A stretch of DNA of 34,400 nt from a virus. The stretch lies in IMG/VR virus record IMGVR_UViG_3300046007_005271, positions 1 through 34,400 of that record; one strand, given 5' to 3'. Positions 26,401 through 32,927 of this stretch are shown one piece after another. A model generated the notes under the pieces. The model worked only from the letters and a program-made list of their open reading frames with translations. It made no database searches and was not told the origin of the DNA. The first letter of the stretch is position 1. Each line of letters begins with the position of its first letter. The position numbers were made by a program, and so were the translations under genes.

Positions 26401-26866
26401 GGCCGATGTCACGGGTAAAATCACAAGCCTTCTTGGCCGTGAGTCTGCCGCAAGCGCCGGTCAAGAAAGTTATGCGGCTCTTAACGCCATTCGCGAAGCC
26501 ATTCCTAATTTGGAAATGGACCCGCGCGCTGGTGCCAAGCTTGCTGCTGAATTGATGGTTCTCCGCAAAAGAGCGATCGATCGCGAAGAGCACATGAAAG
26601 CTTGGTCTCGTGATTCCGGCGGCGTCCTTCTTGATGCGGCGAGCAACTTCTCTGAAAAGAACCCTGATGCAAAATATCAGGTCGCGCAGAAAGTAATCTC
26701 TGACATGATGATCCGTCATCCTGATGCTTTCGAGCGTATTATGTCTGGTACTGTTCCGAGAGAAAGCATTGAGAGACAGCTTCGCGCTCAATACGGATCT
26801 GGCATTCCAGAGGGTATTTCTGAGTTCTTCCCTTCCCTTCAGACATCGAGAAGAAAGACACCGTAA
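23429..26866 (+). CDS. Large internal virion/ejection protein with lytic transglycosylase domain
   Basis: 1145 residues. The first ~290 are Gln/Ala/Leu-rich helices, opening with MCGKGLSQTT. Residues about 290-505 carry many double-Gly motifs (VATGGAIKG, ARGGYADGG, KAEGGDVED, LADGGRAGY). Residues about 508-635 form an SLT-type lytic transglycosylase: IIPAESAG with catalytic Glu518, GATGIAQIMPGTA (537-549) and AAAYNAGPGRV (593-603). The remainder is helical with a Pro-rich linker around 815-890. Such proteins are packaged and ejected to open peptidoglycan, like T7 gp16. It overlaps the following internal protein by TAATG. Confidence 0.85.
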   Translation: MCGKGLSQTTQQTAMPSLAGMMAYNQAMSRVGAATSKPFQRYSEDPTAYVASLTPVQQQAISNVAAMQGMTQPYYQTAGGLMGAAAGLTGAGAGGVGRLTGAQIAEYMSPYMSQVVDPVRAAIQQQSGQQLARQQAEAIRGGAFGGERAGLQRSQLLGQQALGLGQALSPLYQTGYGQALQTALGQQNVEAANLQRLLGAGAQMGQLGTSTGALGTAAQQAALQQAQAQLQAATLQQQTETAQKQAMYGEFQKERMYPLQVAQLYAQTAGALGPLMGSTSMGYQQLPFFGAVATGGAIKGYEEGLGAARMGGAVREGGDFARGGYADGGSPDFAYLVESHRAGIMPKVEDVAFPTGEFRTSEAPKMGAMPERQAGLIGSAVKYAISDPESAMKKAKGLYTGYGEVKDWLEKSGYLPGKAEGGDVEDDAMNKLLSAPIQTSKPMQAPQPQQKEGSGLLGSLAKMGASAAANYFLPGSGAVVSGGLSALGLADGGRAGYADRGAVKEDEDIFERGIIPAESAGRQLTREGHPLLSPKGATGIAQIMPGTAPEAAKLAGLPMDMERLKYDEGYNRALGRAYFGEQLRQFGTPELAAAAYNAGPGRVRQALARAEREGGDVMSYLPAETRAYVPTVMGKAGLGGGNIDRSLAGIPKGDPRREITASAAQPTVGGIVPVKQEGAEPTDWRQVVLPVLSGLGAMAGSRSKYLGSALLEGLGAGAKSYMDVGRQIEEQKKLGEEVGTQRETTGLVREEAGKTAAGTLREVLESGKLGIQQFGPADAPFYIVTLEDGTRMPLEQWMEKGGNLIGGSVAADVARRLSAGKTGATYQQPSPPAAAAVETAKDISAVPEGKTIPTKEAEGVPAPKTVAPKQPPLTKPMEAPTMTPGVVYDDESRKQAQENKKIKFSSDPSLVRTAEEARKIYGPKTISGAQTARENTPYLNELSETLSKAYKGKGLATPGYGAAVRSQAIKAADTIYRALGGEGSLSNLPEAADVTGKITSLLGRESAASAGQESYAALNAIREAIPNLEMDPRAGAKLAAELMVLRKRAIDREEHMKAWSRDSGGVLLDAASNFSEKNPDAKYQVAQKVISDMMIRHPDAFERIMSGTVPRESIERQLRAQYGSGIPEGISEFFPSLQTSRRKTP

Positions 26867-28749
26867 TGGCTGAGATAGACGAAGCGCCGCTTTTTACGAC
26901 GGGAACAACTCGCGCTCCGGAACAGCCTTACTTTGGCGCTCCGGAAGAGGCCCCGCTGTTTAAACCTGCTGCGCCGCCGCAGCCGACAACATTCCCCAAA
27001 GAGCAATATGAGAAAATGCCTTGGCGGGATGTTCTGTCACGCGCTGGGCAGCAGCTTGTCCCTAGCGCCGCGCGCTCTTTGTCGGCTATCCCTTCCGCCA
27101 TTTATAATTATCCTGAGACAGGCCGCGCAATAAAAGAACTTGGTCTTGGCGCGGCTGGTCGCATGGGTCTTTACGAAGAAAAGGATCCTGAGGCGCGTGC
27201 CCGTCAGGCGCAGATGGTTGAGACAATGGTCGAGCCATTTACGTCTGTTGGCGGCTTCAAGAAGACGCTCGCCGAAGATCCTTATGCCATCCTATCTGCC
27301 GCAGCCACTCCTTTTGGTGGCGGTCTTGCGAAAGCCGGCGAGCTCGTTGGCGCGACAAGCATGGCGGGTAGAACTTTGGGTGGTCTTGGTAAAGCCGCTC
27401 GATATGCAATGGACCCCACTCAGGCCGCTATGGGCACTGTCGGCGATGTTGCGGGGTATGGTTTAGAAAAAATCCGCGGCATTCGCGATATTTCGACCAA
27501 TGTTCCGCGCTATAGCTACGAAAAAGCTTTTGAGGCTGGCGCGCTTCCTGAAGGCAATATCGCCAAGCAGGCGTTCAAAGACTTCGCTTCTGGGCAGGGA
27601 GACGCAATAGAGTTTTCACAGCGCGCCCGTAAGGCGACTGAAGCTCTAAAAAATCAGGCTATGGAAAATTGGATTGCCACGAAGGGTCAAATGACCGGAG
27701 CGGCTACTCAGGACATTCCATTTGATCGCGTTGAACAAGCTATTCGGGATGCACGCGCTCGTCTTGGCCCCCAGGATCTTGCGCTTGATCCGACTCCTTA
27801 TCAGACATTGGATTTGATCGAGAACAATCTAGCTCAAAGAGCGGCGTTGCCCTCTGGGCATCCTGGCAGAACGCTTGAGGGCTTTGATCAGCTAAAGCAG
27901 CAGCTTTACAACTATGCAAAAACGCAAGGCAACACACCGTCTGGCAGCGTTGCGATGAACGTCCATTCCGGAGTAAAAAATGCGATTAATGACGTCGCGC
28001 CAGAATATCAAGCTTTGATGGATCATTATCAAGCTATCGACGATCAGATACAAAATATCCAAAAGCAGCTTGGCACAAGCAACAGAACCGCAGCAAATGC
28101 GGAGATGGCCAAATTCATCAAGTCTCAGAATACACCGGAAGGGCGCGCTCTAATCAATCAGCTTGCCCAGCATGATCCGGTATTACCGTTCATGAGCGCC
28201 GGATCCGCGGTTCATTCCGCGACAGCCACAGGAATACCGGGCGGCTTGGAAAAAGCTTCCTTGCCGCTTCATGCGCTCAACATCGCTACTGGCGTTCTGT
28301 CTGCTAACCCGTTTCATGCTCTCTCGGCGATGGGCTTGGCTGGTGCGCAAACAGCTCTACAGTCGCCGTCTCTTATGGGCGACATTTCTTACAAGGCTGG
28401 GCAGCTTGGCGCTACGCAGGCAGCTAGAGCGGCGAGAAAAGTCCCGTCTGCCGTTAGGACTGTCCAGCCTGTGGCGACACAGCTTGTCAGGATACGCCCG
28501 GAGATCGAGAGCGAAGTTATCGGATCTGTCACGCCTATGGAAGAAGAAGCTCCGTATTTCCCAGGGCCTGGAGAAGAGCGACGTGGCCGCGCCACAGGCG
28601 GCTTTGTCCGGCGCGGGATGACTGCTGATCAGTTAATTGCCGCCGCGGATCGAGCAAAAAAACAAAACCAACAAACATCTAAAAAGATACTTGATGCACC
28701 AGATGAGCATGTTGCAAAAGCTCTTGAAATAGCCAACCAGAATATTTGA
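26866..28749 (+). CDS. Internal virion/ejection protein
   Basis: 627 residues from ATG 26866 (TAATG overlap with the previous gene). N-terminus with Pro/Ala-rich EAPLF repeats (EAPLFTTG and EEAPLFKPAA), then helical and Gly/Ala-rich membrane-like stretches (about 135-180 and 455-500), and a charged middle. The C-terminus GRATGGFVRRGMTADQLIAA and a final DEHVAKALEIANQ match an ending I recall in internal proteins of related environmental phages. Coupled to the transglycosylase protein and lying before a fibre gene, it is probably a second ejectosome component. No enzymatic motif is seen. Confidence 0.7.
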   Translation: MAEIDEAPLFTTGTTRAPEQPYFGAPEEAPLFKPAAPPQPTTFPKEQYEKMPWRDVLSRAGQQLVPSAARSLSAIPSAIYNYPETGRAIKELGLGAAGRMGLYEEKDPEARARQAQMVETMVEPFTSVGGFKKTLAEDPYAILSAAATPFGGGLAKAGELVGATSMAGRTLGGLGKAARYAMDPTQAAMGTVGDVAGYGLEKIRGIRDISTNVPRYSYEKAFEAGALPEGNIAKQAFKDFASGQGDAIEFSQRARKATEALKNQAMENWIATKGQMTGAATQDIPFDRVEQAIRDARARLGPQDLALDPTPYQTLDLIENNLAQRAALPSGHPGRTLEGFDQLKQQLYNYAKTQGNTPSGSVAMNVHSGVKNAINDVAPEYQALMDHYQAIDDQIQNIQKQLGTSNRTAANAEMAKFIKSQNTPEGRALINQLAQHDPVLPFMSAGSAVHSATATGIPGGLEKASLPLHALNIATGVLSANPFHALSAMGLAGAQTALQSPSLMGDISYKAGQLGATQAARAARKVPSAVRTVQPVATQLVRIRPEIESEVIGSVTPMEEEAPYFPGPGEERRGRATGGFVRRGMTADQLIAAADRAKKQNQQTSKKILDAPDEHVAKALEIANQNI

Positions 28750-28759
28750 GGAAAAAACT

Positions 28760-29713
28760 ATGAGCATCACAACAAAAGTCGGAACGACAACTTCTGGTGT
28801 TGGACAAACATATACTCAGCCATTGGCTAATTCTCTAAACTGGAACATTCCTCTTAATAATAATTTTGATATTATCAATAAAGCACTTGGCGGAACACAG
28901 TCATACACCGTTGGTAGTTCTGCTATTACAGTTACGGCAGATGAAGCGAACAACAGCCTTTTAATATTAAGCGGAACTCTTACTGCTAACATTAATCTAA
29001 GGCTCCCAGATACAGCAATTGGATATACTGGATTATATTTTAATATTACGAATTTGGGATCATATTATGTAAATGTAATAACAACAGCAGTTGGTTCAAA
29101 CGGTCCTGTTATAAATTCTAACGGATATTATGTCATATTTAATGATGGACAAGATGTTAATTTCGCAAACTCAGCATCATCTGTGCCATCTGGAACAATT
29201 TCTATGTATGGCGGATCTTCAGCTCCTTCTGGGTGGCTGATTTGTGATGGAAACTCATATTTAATATCTGTTTACCCAGAGCTATATGCAGCTTTGGTTG
29301 TTTCTGCTACTCGCCCGTGGGACAATGGTCCCTCATTGGGTTATTTCAATGTTCCCGACTTAAGGGGCGCATTTTTGCGTGGTTCTGGTGTTAATGGTAA
29401 TACGACCGCAGGCAGCAATGGTATAACCGGCCAGTCCGTTGGCGATTATGTTTCTGACACTTATTTAAATCACTCGCACGCCATAACTCAAACAGGACAT
29501 GCGCACACAGTTTACGCTAAAGCAGCATCTAACTTTAACACAGGCGGCGGAGCTACTGCATTAAATGATATGACAACTCCGTCTGGGACCGGAACAATCG
29601 TAACAGGCACGACATCTTCAGATAATGCAAATATTACAGTTGATACGTCTACAACTGGCGGCACCGAAACAGCGCCACAAAGTTTCGGTATAAATTTCAT
29701 CATCAAAACATGA
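28760..29713 (+). CDS. Tail-collar-domain fibre protein
   Basis: 317 residues. An N-terminal module with TQPLANSLNWNIPLNNNFD, then a beta shaft, then a phage tail collar domain: SGTISMYGGSSAPSGWLICD, SVYPELYAAL and FNVPDLRGAFLRGSG (around 195-220). A His-rich NHSHAITQTGHAHT follows, as in T4 gp12-like tips where paired His residues bind a metal. It ends in a Thr/Gly-rich tip. It is a second, separate receptor-binding or short fibre, away from the fibre block at 10-13.7 kb. Strong AT bias suggests exchange with other phages. Confidence 0.82.
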   Translation: MSITTKVGTTTSGVGQTYTQPLANSLNWNIPLNNNFDIINKALGGTQSYTVGSSAITVTADEANNSLLILSGTLTANINLRLPDTAIGYTGLYFNITNLGSYYVNVITTAVGSNGPVINSNGYYVIFNDGQDVNFANSASSVPSGTISMYGGSSAPSGWLICDGNSYLISVYPELYAALVVSATRPWDNGPSLGYFNVPDLRGAFLRGSGVNGNTTAGSNGITGQSVGDYVSDTYLNHSHAITQTGHAHTVYAKAASNFNTGGGATALNDMTTPSGTGTIVTGTTSSDNANITVDTSTTGGTETAPQSFGINFIIKT

Positions 29714-29838
29714 TGCACCCTGATACATGGGCTATGATCGTCGCTATGTCGAAAGCGTTTATCATGGTCAATGTGTGTATTTATGCCTTCAAGTTGGGGC
29801 AGGCGGCATATCAAGCCGCCGCTCCCTATATGAATTAG
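29710..29838 (+). CDS. Tiny membrane protein after the collar fibre
   Basis: 42 residues from ATG 29710, overlapping the fibre stop as ATGA (ATG 29713 is an equal alternative). MMHPDTWAMIVAMSKAFIMV and the following NVCIYAFKLG form one hydrophobic helix. No function recognised. Coupling to the fibre gene and the intact frame support it as real, but its small size keeps confidence moderate. Its stop overlaps the convergent GcrA-like stop. Confidence 0.5.
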   Translation: MMHPDTWAMIVAMSKAFIMVNVCIYAFKLGQAAYQAAAPYMN

Positions 29839-30245
29839 CGTCGTATTGGCTGATAGCAGAGCTTATAATGATCTTTGCAGTATGAAGCCTTATCGATATG
29901 TTTGCCGCAATAAAGCACTGTCGCTGCTTTTTCTTCTGATACGATATATCGGCAGGACATATATTTCAGCTCTAATAAAGTAATACCCTCCGGCATCTCG
30001 ACGGCGCCCATCTTCAGAATAATTGATTCTGTCTTTTTGGCCTTCTTCTTTACGACCCGATTCTCAGAATGACGTGAGAGATCAGCCCCGCTGGCCCGTA
30101 GCCTGTGAACGACACCAATCACTGAATTTCTGGATATCCCGATCTTGTCGCCTATCTTGGAGGCCGCTATTCCGTCTTGCCACATGGACACAATCTGCTG
30201 GCGTTTTTCTTCGGTCATTTTCCGGACGCCCTTATATTCACGCAT
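29835..30245 (-). CDS. GcrA-family cell-cycle regulator homologue
   Basis: 136 residues. An N-terminal helix-turn-helix reads TEEKRQQIVSMWQDGIAASK (11-30) and ISRNSVIGVVHRLRASG (37-53), the GcrA DNA-binding signature. After a Lys-rich linker comes the GcrA C-terminal region with LLELKYMSCRYIV (90-102), YCGKHI and SYCKDHYKLCYQP, including Cys98, Cys113, Cys123 and His126. Host GcrA binds RNA polymerase sigma-70 and GANTC-methylated promoters in Alphaproteobacteria. A phage copy could redirect that program. AAGGA lies eight bases before the ATG. It is divergent from the gene at 30311. Family certain; effect on host is inference. Confidence 0.88.
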   Translation of the reverse strand: MREYKGVRKMTEEKRQQIVSMWQDGIAASKIGDKIGISRNSVIGVVHRLRASGADLSRHSENRVVKKKAKKTESIILKMGAVEMPEGITLLELKYMSCRYIVSEEKAATVLYCGKHIDKASYCKDHYKLCYQPIRR

Positions 30246-30260
30246 ATCTATATCCTTTTG

Positions 30261-30288
30261 TTGCCATATGCCCGTTTTAAGGTATCAT
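30261..30288 (+). promoter_or_regulatory. Sigma-70-type promoter for the 30311-30690 gene pair
   Basis: TTGCCA (30261-30266), a 16-base spacer and TATCAT (30283-30288); each box has five of six consensus bases. It lies in the 65-base divergent gap between the GcrA-like gene and the plus-strand pair, so the GcrA product itself may act here. Confidence 0.6.
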
Positions 30289-30310
30289 TTACTGTCGAAA
30301 GGAGGCAGTC

Positions 30311-30487
30311 ATGACGATTTGCCGGATCCTATCTAATGCCTCGGCCCTTGCGATTTGTTTGGTCGCGATTGCCGCGGGTGGTCTTTTTTCATTCGTTACA
30401 TTAACAGCCATTTTGGCTATTGGCGCGGCTACCGCACCTATCCCAAAACCTGCTTATGTAAGAGCTAAAAAGCGCCGTCCGTTCTGA
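30311..30487 (+). CDS. 58-residue membrane protein
   Basis: MTICRILSNASALAICLVAI then AAGGLFSFVT and LTAILAIGAA form one or two hydrophobic helices, ending in a basic RAKKRRPF tail. AAAGGAGG precedes the ATG by six bases and a promoter is just upstream, so it is probably well expressed early. No family recognised. It is the first gene of a two-gene plus-strand unit inside the minus-strand region. A small host-membrane-targeting protein is possible, but nothing shows this. Confidence 0.65.
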   Translation: MTICRILSNASALAICLVAIAAGGLFSFVTLTAILAIGAATAPIPKPAYVRAKKRRPF

Positions 30488-30489
30488 AG

Positions 30490-30690
30490 ATGGTTTATAT
30501 CGTCGTCTTTATCTGTGCCGGATACCTGCCGCATAAAGAATGTGACACCAGAACCGCGCGAGCATATCAAGCGCACGCACTGGAAGGCATTGGATGCGGC
30601 CTCCCCAATCAGATGGCCATTGCATCATCGGCTATTGCTCTCCGTGAGGACGAATACGTCAAGGTTAAATGCCGCATCGAGCAGCATTAA
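30490..30690 (+). CDS. Small secreted or membrane-anchored phage protein
   Basis: 66 residues, starting three bases after the previous stop. A short hydrophobic start (MVYIVVFICAGYL) is followed by CDTRTARAYQAHALEGIGCG and a C-terminal DEYVKVKCRIEQH. Four cysteines (Cys9, Cys18, Cys36 and one near the end) could form disulphides if exported. I have seen similar small proteins with a C-terminal YVxVxCR in phages of Alphaproteobacteria, with no function. Its stop shares TTAA with the stop of the convergent gene at 30687. Confidence 0.65.
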   Translation: MVYIVVFICAGYLPHKECDTRTARAYQAHALEGIGCGLPNQMAIASSAIALREDEYVKVKCRIEQH

Positions 30691-31055
30691 AGCTGCCCCT
30701 TCTTAGCACGAATCTTTGCGATATCATCCCTAACGGTCGACGAGTGCATGTTGAGCGCGGTTGCGATCATCCTGCTGCTCATCGTATGCCGCATCTCGTC
30801 GATCTTTTTTTCGCGGTCTGTTAGCTCTTGGCCAAGAAGCCTTTCGACTCTTGCTGCGACCGATCTTGGCTCGACAGGGGATCTGACTTCTTCATATTTT
30901 TTGTAGTTACGATAATACTGACAGCTTTCCAGATCCTGCTCCAGCCATTTGACCCGGGGTATCGACATCAGCATATGCCTGACGGTCAATCCTTCGTGAG
31001 ATCTAGATGGCGTATTGCATGGAATGTATCTGCTTACTTTCTCGATTCCAGCCAT
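30687..31055 (-). CDS. Small HTH-containing protein
   Basis: 122 residues from ATG 31055 (MAGIEKVSRYIP), chosen because an AGGGG lies upstream and longer starts would run back through two neighbours. The middle reads HTP-like CNTPSRSHEGLTVRHMLMSI. The C-terminus LTDREKKIDEMRHTMSSRMI with ALNMHSSTVRDDIAKIRAKK has the shape of a LuxR/sigma-region-4 type helix-turn-helix. It may be a phage regulator. The longer frame to 31190 is open but would overlap the genes at 31034 and 31129. Confidence 0.65.
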   Translation of the reverse strand: MAGIEKVSRYIPCNTPSRSHEGLTVRHMLMSIPRVKWLEQDLESCQYYRNYKKYEEVRSPVEPRSVAARVERLLGQELTDREKKIDEMRHTMSSRMIATALNMHSSTVRDDIAKIRAKKGQL

Positions 31056-31132
31056 GATATTAAGACCCCTGACATCAATCCAAAAATGTAGAACCCAAGG
31101 TAGATGATTCCGTCTATCGCCATATCCATCAT
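31034..31132 (-). CDS. 32-residue membrane protein
   Basis: ATG 31132 overlaps the stop of the upstream gene as ATGA, with AGGAG nine bases before it. The product MMDMAIDGIIYLGFYIFGLM plus SGVLISWLESRK is one hydrophobic helix with a short basic end. Its 3' end overlaps the start of the HTH gene by 22 bases in another frame. Coupling on both sides makes it plausible, though very short. No function recognised. Confidence 0.5.
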   Translation of the reverse strand: MMDMAIDGIIYLGFYIFGLMSGVLISWLESRK

Positions 31133-31446
31133 CGCCAATATCTCCTGATTCTGTGGCGTCGATGATAGCGTTTTGTCGATTTGCTATCATCCTCTTTAGC
31201 TACTTGTTCTTGAGTAACATTTTCTGTTACTGGCGTTACTTGCGGGCACTTCTCTTTAACAATAATGGGATCTGCAGGAGGCGACGGGGGAGGCTTTAGC
31301 ACATAAGCCGTAACAGATTTCTTCGCCACCTTATATACATTGCAATCATTATGCGGGCCAGGAATCGGCATTGTTGATATTGTGATCACTCCGCCGATAA
31401 GAGATCCTGCAATGAATGTCATGGAGTAAGCAGGGAAGGTTGTCAC
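31129..31446 (-). CDS. Membrane-anchored protein with Arg/His-rich C-terminus
   Basis: 105 residues. A hydrophobic N-terminal segment (about 7-27, SMTFIAGSLIGGVITISTM) is followed by a Pro-rich region (LKPPPSPPADPI) and a Lys/Glu/Thr-rich stretch. It ends in a very basic KRYHRRHRIRRYWR. This suggests a single membrane anchor with a nucleic-acid or phospholipid-binding tail. I recall similar basic endings in other alphaproteobacterial phages, with no assigned function. It is part of an ATGA-coupled minus-strand chain. Confidence 0.65.
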   Translation of the reverse strand: MTTFPAYSMTFIAGSLIGGVITISTMPIPGPHNDCNVYKVAKKSVTAYVLKPPPSPPADPIIVKEKCPQVTPVTENVTQEQVAKEDDSKSTKRYHRRHRIRRYWR

Positions 31447-31652
31447 TTATTGTTCTCCAAAGCGGCGCGGGCGGCGTCACGCCCTTTTTCAAACCCGTCC
31501 ATGTGGGCAACGGTAAGACACTCGTTCAAGTCAGCAACTTCCGCTTCAAGTTCCGCGATGCGGGCGCGTAGCGCCAGCGTTTCATCAGCGCGGATTTCAT
31601 GCACCGCTTGGTGTTCCGCCGTCAAAGGCGGCCCGTTCCCAACCCCACTCAT
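31443..31652 (-). CDS. Small coiled-coil protein with MDGFEKG motif
   Basis: 69 residues from ATG 31652, which overlaps the upstream stop as ATGA; a longer start at 31694 is possible but less likely. Residues about 26-45 form a short coiled coil (LRARIAELEAEVADLNECL), followed by AHMDGFEKGRDAARAAL. The end resembles that of the gene at 31969-32160 (YMDGYERGKEEARKGL), so the two look like diverged copies. Such C-terminal motifs are common in small phage early proteins of unknown role. Confidence 0.68.
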   Translation of the reverse strand: MSGVGNGPPLTAEHQAVHEIRADETLALRARIAELEAEVADLNECLTVAHMDGFEKGRDAARAALENNK

Positions 31653-31966
31653 TCCTTGTCCCCCAAATAAGCGGCGCGGGCAGAACCCATCCACGGTTTA
31701 GAAATTGCCTTTTTCAGTTCTTCGTTCTCGGCTTCAAGAGCCGCGATGCGGGCTTTCAAGGCGTCAACATCAACCGCCAGACGATGAACGGCGAGCATCT
31801 TTTCCAACTCAGCAATCCGCCCCGCCTGCGCCTCTAATGCGTCGGCGGCTTCGAGCTCTATTTTCCTTGGACTAGAAACAAATATCTCACCTAAATTTTC
31901 ATTTTCATATATAATTGTCACATCGTTTCTTAAGCGATCAATAAGATCGCGGTCGTTTTTTGTCAT
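31649..31966 (-). CDS. Ead/Ea22-like coiled-coil protein
   Basis: 105 residues. It opens DLIDRLRND, has AADALEAQAGRIAELEKML (about 40-58) and a second coiled coil DALKARIAALEAENEELKKA. The DLIDRLR...AADALEAQ...RIAELE arrangement recalls Ead/Ea22-like early phage proteins, which are not essential and have no clear role. AGGAG lies eight bases upstream of the ATG. It is the second of three neighbouring coiled-coil genes. Confidence 0.7.
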   Translation of the reverse strand: MTKNDRDLIDRLRNDVTIIYENENLGEIFVSSPRKIELEAADALEAQAGRIAELEKMLAVHRLAVDVDALKARIAALEAENEELKKAISKPWMGSARAAYLGDKE

Positions 31967-31968
31967 AG

Positions 31969-32160
31969 TTATTCTCCTAATCCCTTGCGGGCTTCTTCCT
32001 TGCCTCGCTCATATCCATCCATATATGCTTGAGCAATTCCTTGCTCTAATTCCAAGATACGCTTGTCTTTTCCCTTTAATGCTTCAATGACTTCTTCATA
32101 CTCTTCTTCCGGGTATCTGGAACTCATTTCGCATAGCTTTTTGATCAGATCATTGCTCAT
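31969..32160 (-). CDS. Small coiled-coil protein with MDGYERG motif
   Basis: 63 residues from ATG 32160, overlapping the upstream stop as ATGA; the ATG at 32172 is an alternative. DLIKKLCEMSSRYPEEEYEE is followed by a short coiled coil (DKRILELEQGIAQA) and YMDGYERGKEEARKGL. The C-terminal motif matches that of the gene at 31443-31652. Together with the gene between them, it looks like a locally duplicated small family. No function recognised. Confidence 0.66.
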   Translation of the reverse strand: MSNDLIKKLCEMSSRYPEEEYEEVIEALKGKDKRILELEQGIAQAYMDGYERGKEEARKGLGE

Positions 32161-32768
32161 AGCCGGTTCCATCTTCTTAATGCGCTCAATCTACCCATGC
32201 GCGGCTTATGAAACACAAATGGCTTTACGCTTGTTTCAGCTTTTGCTTGCGCGGCTTTTTCTTTAGCCGCCGCGACTTCTTCAGCCCTTTTCCTACGGAT
32301 TTTTTCGACACGCGCCTTTCGCGCGGATTCCTTTGCTGCCTTCTTCTCTTGCGCCCGAATCAGCTTCTGTCGCTCGCGCTCGGCTAACTTTATCGCTTTC
32401 TCTTCTGCCTTGCGAGCTTCGCGTGCGGCTTTTTCTTCCTCAGACAGTCGAGGCCCACCACAACGAAGAACCGCATCTTCGGGCAACCCCTTTAGCCTGC
32501 GATACCGCTTATGCGATCGTTCATTACTTTTGGCACGATAAGCTGCGGCGTATTCCGGATCCTCCGCAAGGCGCTTCTTTACGCGCTCATGATGCAGTCT
32601 GTGCCTGTTCTTGTGATACTCTTGCTGCTCTTCAAGAGACTTGCGCTGCTTGGCAAGATAAGGAACGTCTTCACCACGAATACGCGCCTTATAACGCTCC
32701 CGTTGCGCCTTGACCTTATCAGGGTTATTCTCACGCCAAAGTCTTGTGTATTCCGCCCTATCGTTCAT
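32157..32768 (-). CDS. Very charged helical protein
   Basis: 203 residues. The start YTRLWRENNPDKVKAQRERY resembles the repeated helices that precede HNH/endonuclease VII domains in phage proteins, but no HNH or His-Asn residues follow. The middle (about 40-100) is Arg/His/Tyr-rich, with a CGGPRLSEEEKAAREARKAE transition into a long Ala/Lys/Glu/Arg single helix (about 108-175). It ends with FVFHKPRMGRLSALRRWNRL. A nucleic-acid-binding role is plausible from charge; no enzyme activity can be claimed. It may be the decayed or nuclease-free form of an endonuclease VII-like protein. Confidence 0.68.
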   Translation of the reverse strand: MNDRAEYTRLWRENNPDKVKAQRERYKARIRGEDVPYLAKQRKSLEEQQEYHKNRHRLHHERVKKRLAEDPEYAAAYRAKSNERSHKRYRRLKGLPEDAVLRCGGPRLSEEEKAAREARKAEEKAIKLAERERQKLIRAQEKKAAKESARKARVEKIRRKRAEEVAAAKEKAAQAKAETSVKPFVFHKPRMGRLSALRRWNRL

Positions 32769-32913
32769 TTATCCGCGCCGTCTCAAAGAATATATTGCTG
32801 TTGATTTTTGTTCTTTGCGTCATGCCACGCGCGAACGTGGAATCAGCGACAATGATCTCCAAGATCATCATGGCAATCAGCCCGAAGCCAATAATGGCGT
32901 CTGCTTTGCGCAT
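32758..32913 (-). CDS. 51-residue membrane protein
   Basis: From ATG 32913 with GGAG seven bases upstream. MRKADAIIGFGLIAMMILEI and the next IVADS form one hydrophobic helix, followed by a Thr/Arg/Asn-containing tail. Its 3' end overlaps the next gene's start by 11 bases in another frame. No family recognised. It fills what would otherwise be a 160-base gap. Confidence 0.58.
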   Translation of the reverse strand: MRKADAIIGFGLIAMMILEIIVADSTFARGMTQRTKINSNIFFETARINER

Positions 32914-32927
32914 ATGTATCTCCGTGA

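Noticed and set aside
31056-31190. Longer N-terminus for the HTH protein at 30687
   Set aside because: The extra 45 residues would run through the coupled 32-residue gene and the end of the 105-residue gene, and a better-placed ATG with an AGGGG site exists at 31055.
32333-32804. Plus-strand open frames opposite the charged helical gene
   Set aside because: Low-complexity Leu/Arg/Pro output from the reverse of Lys/Glu/Arg codons and no ribosome-binding site; the minus-strand gene is coupled to its neighbours.
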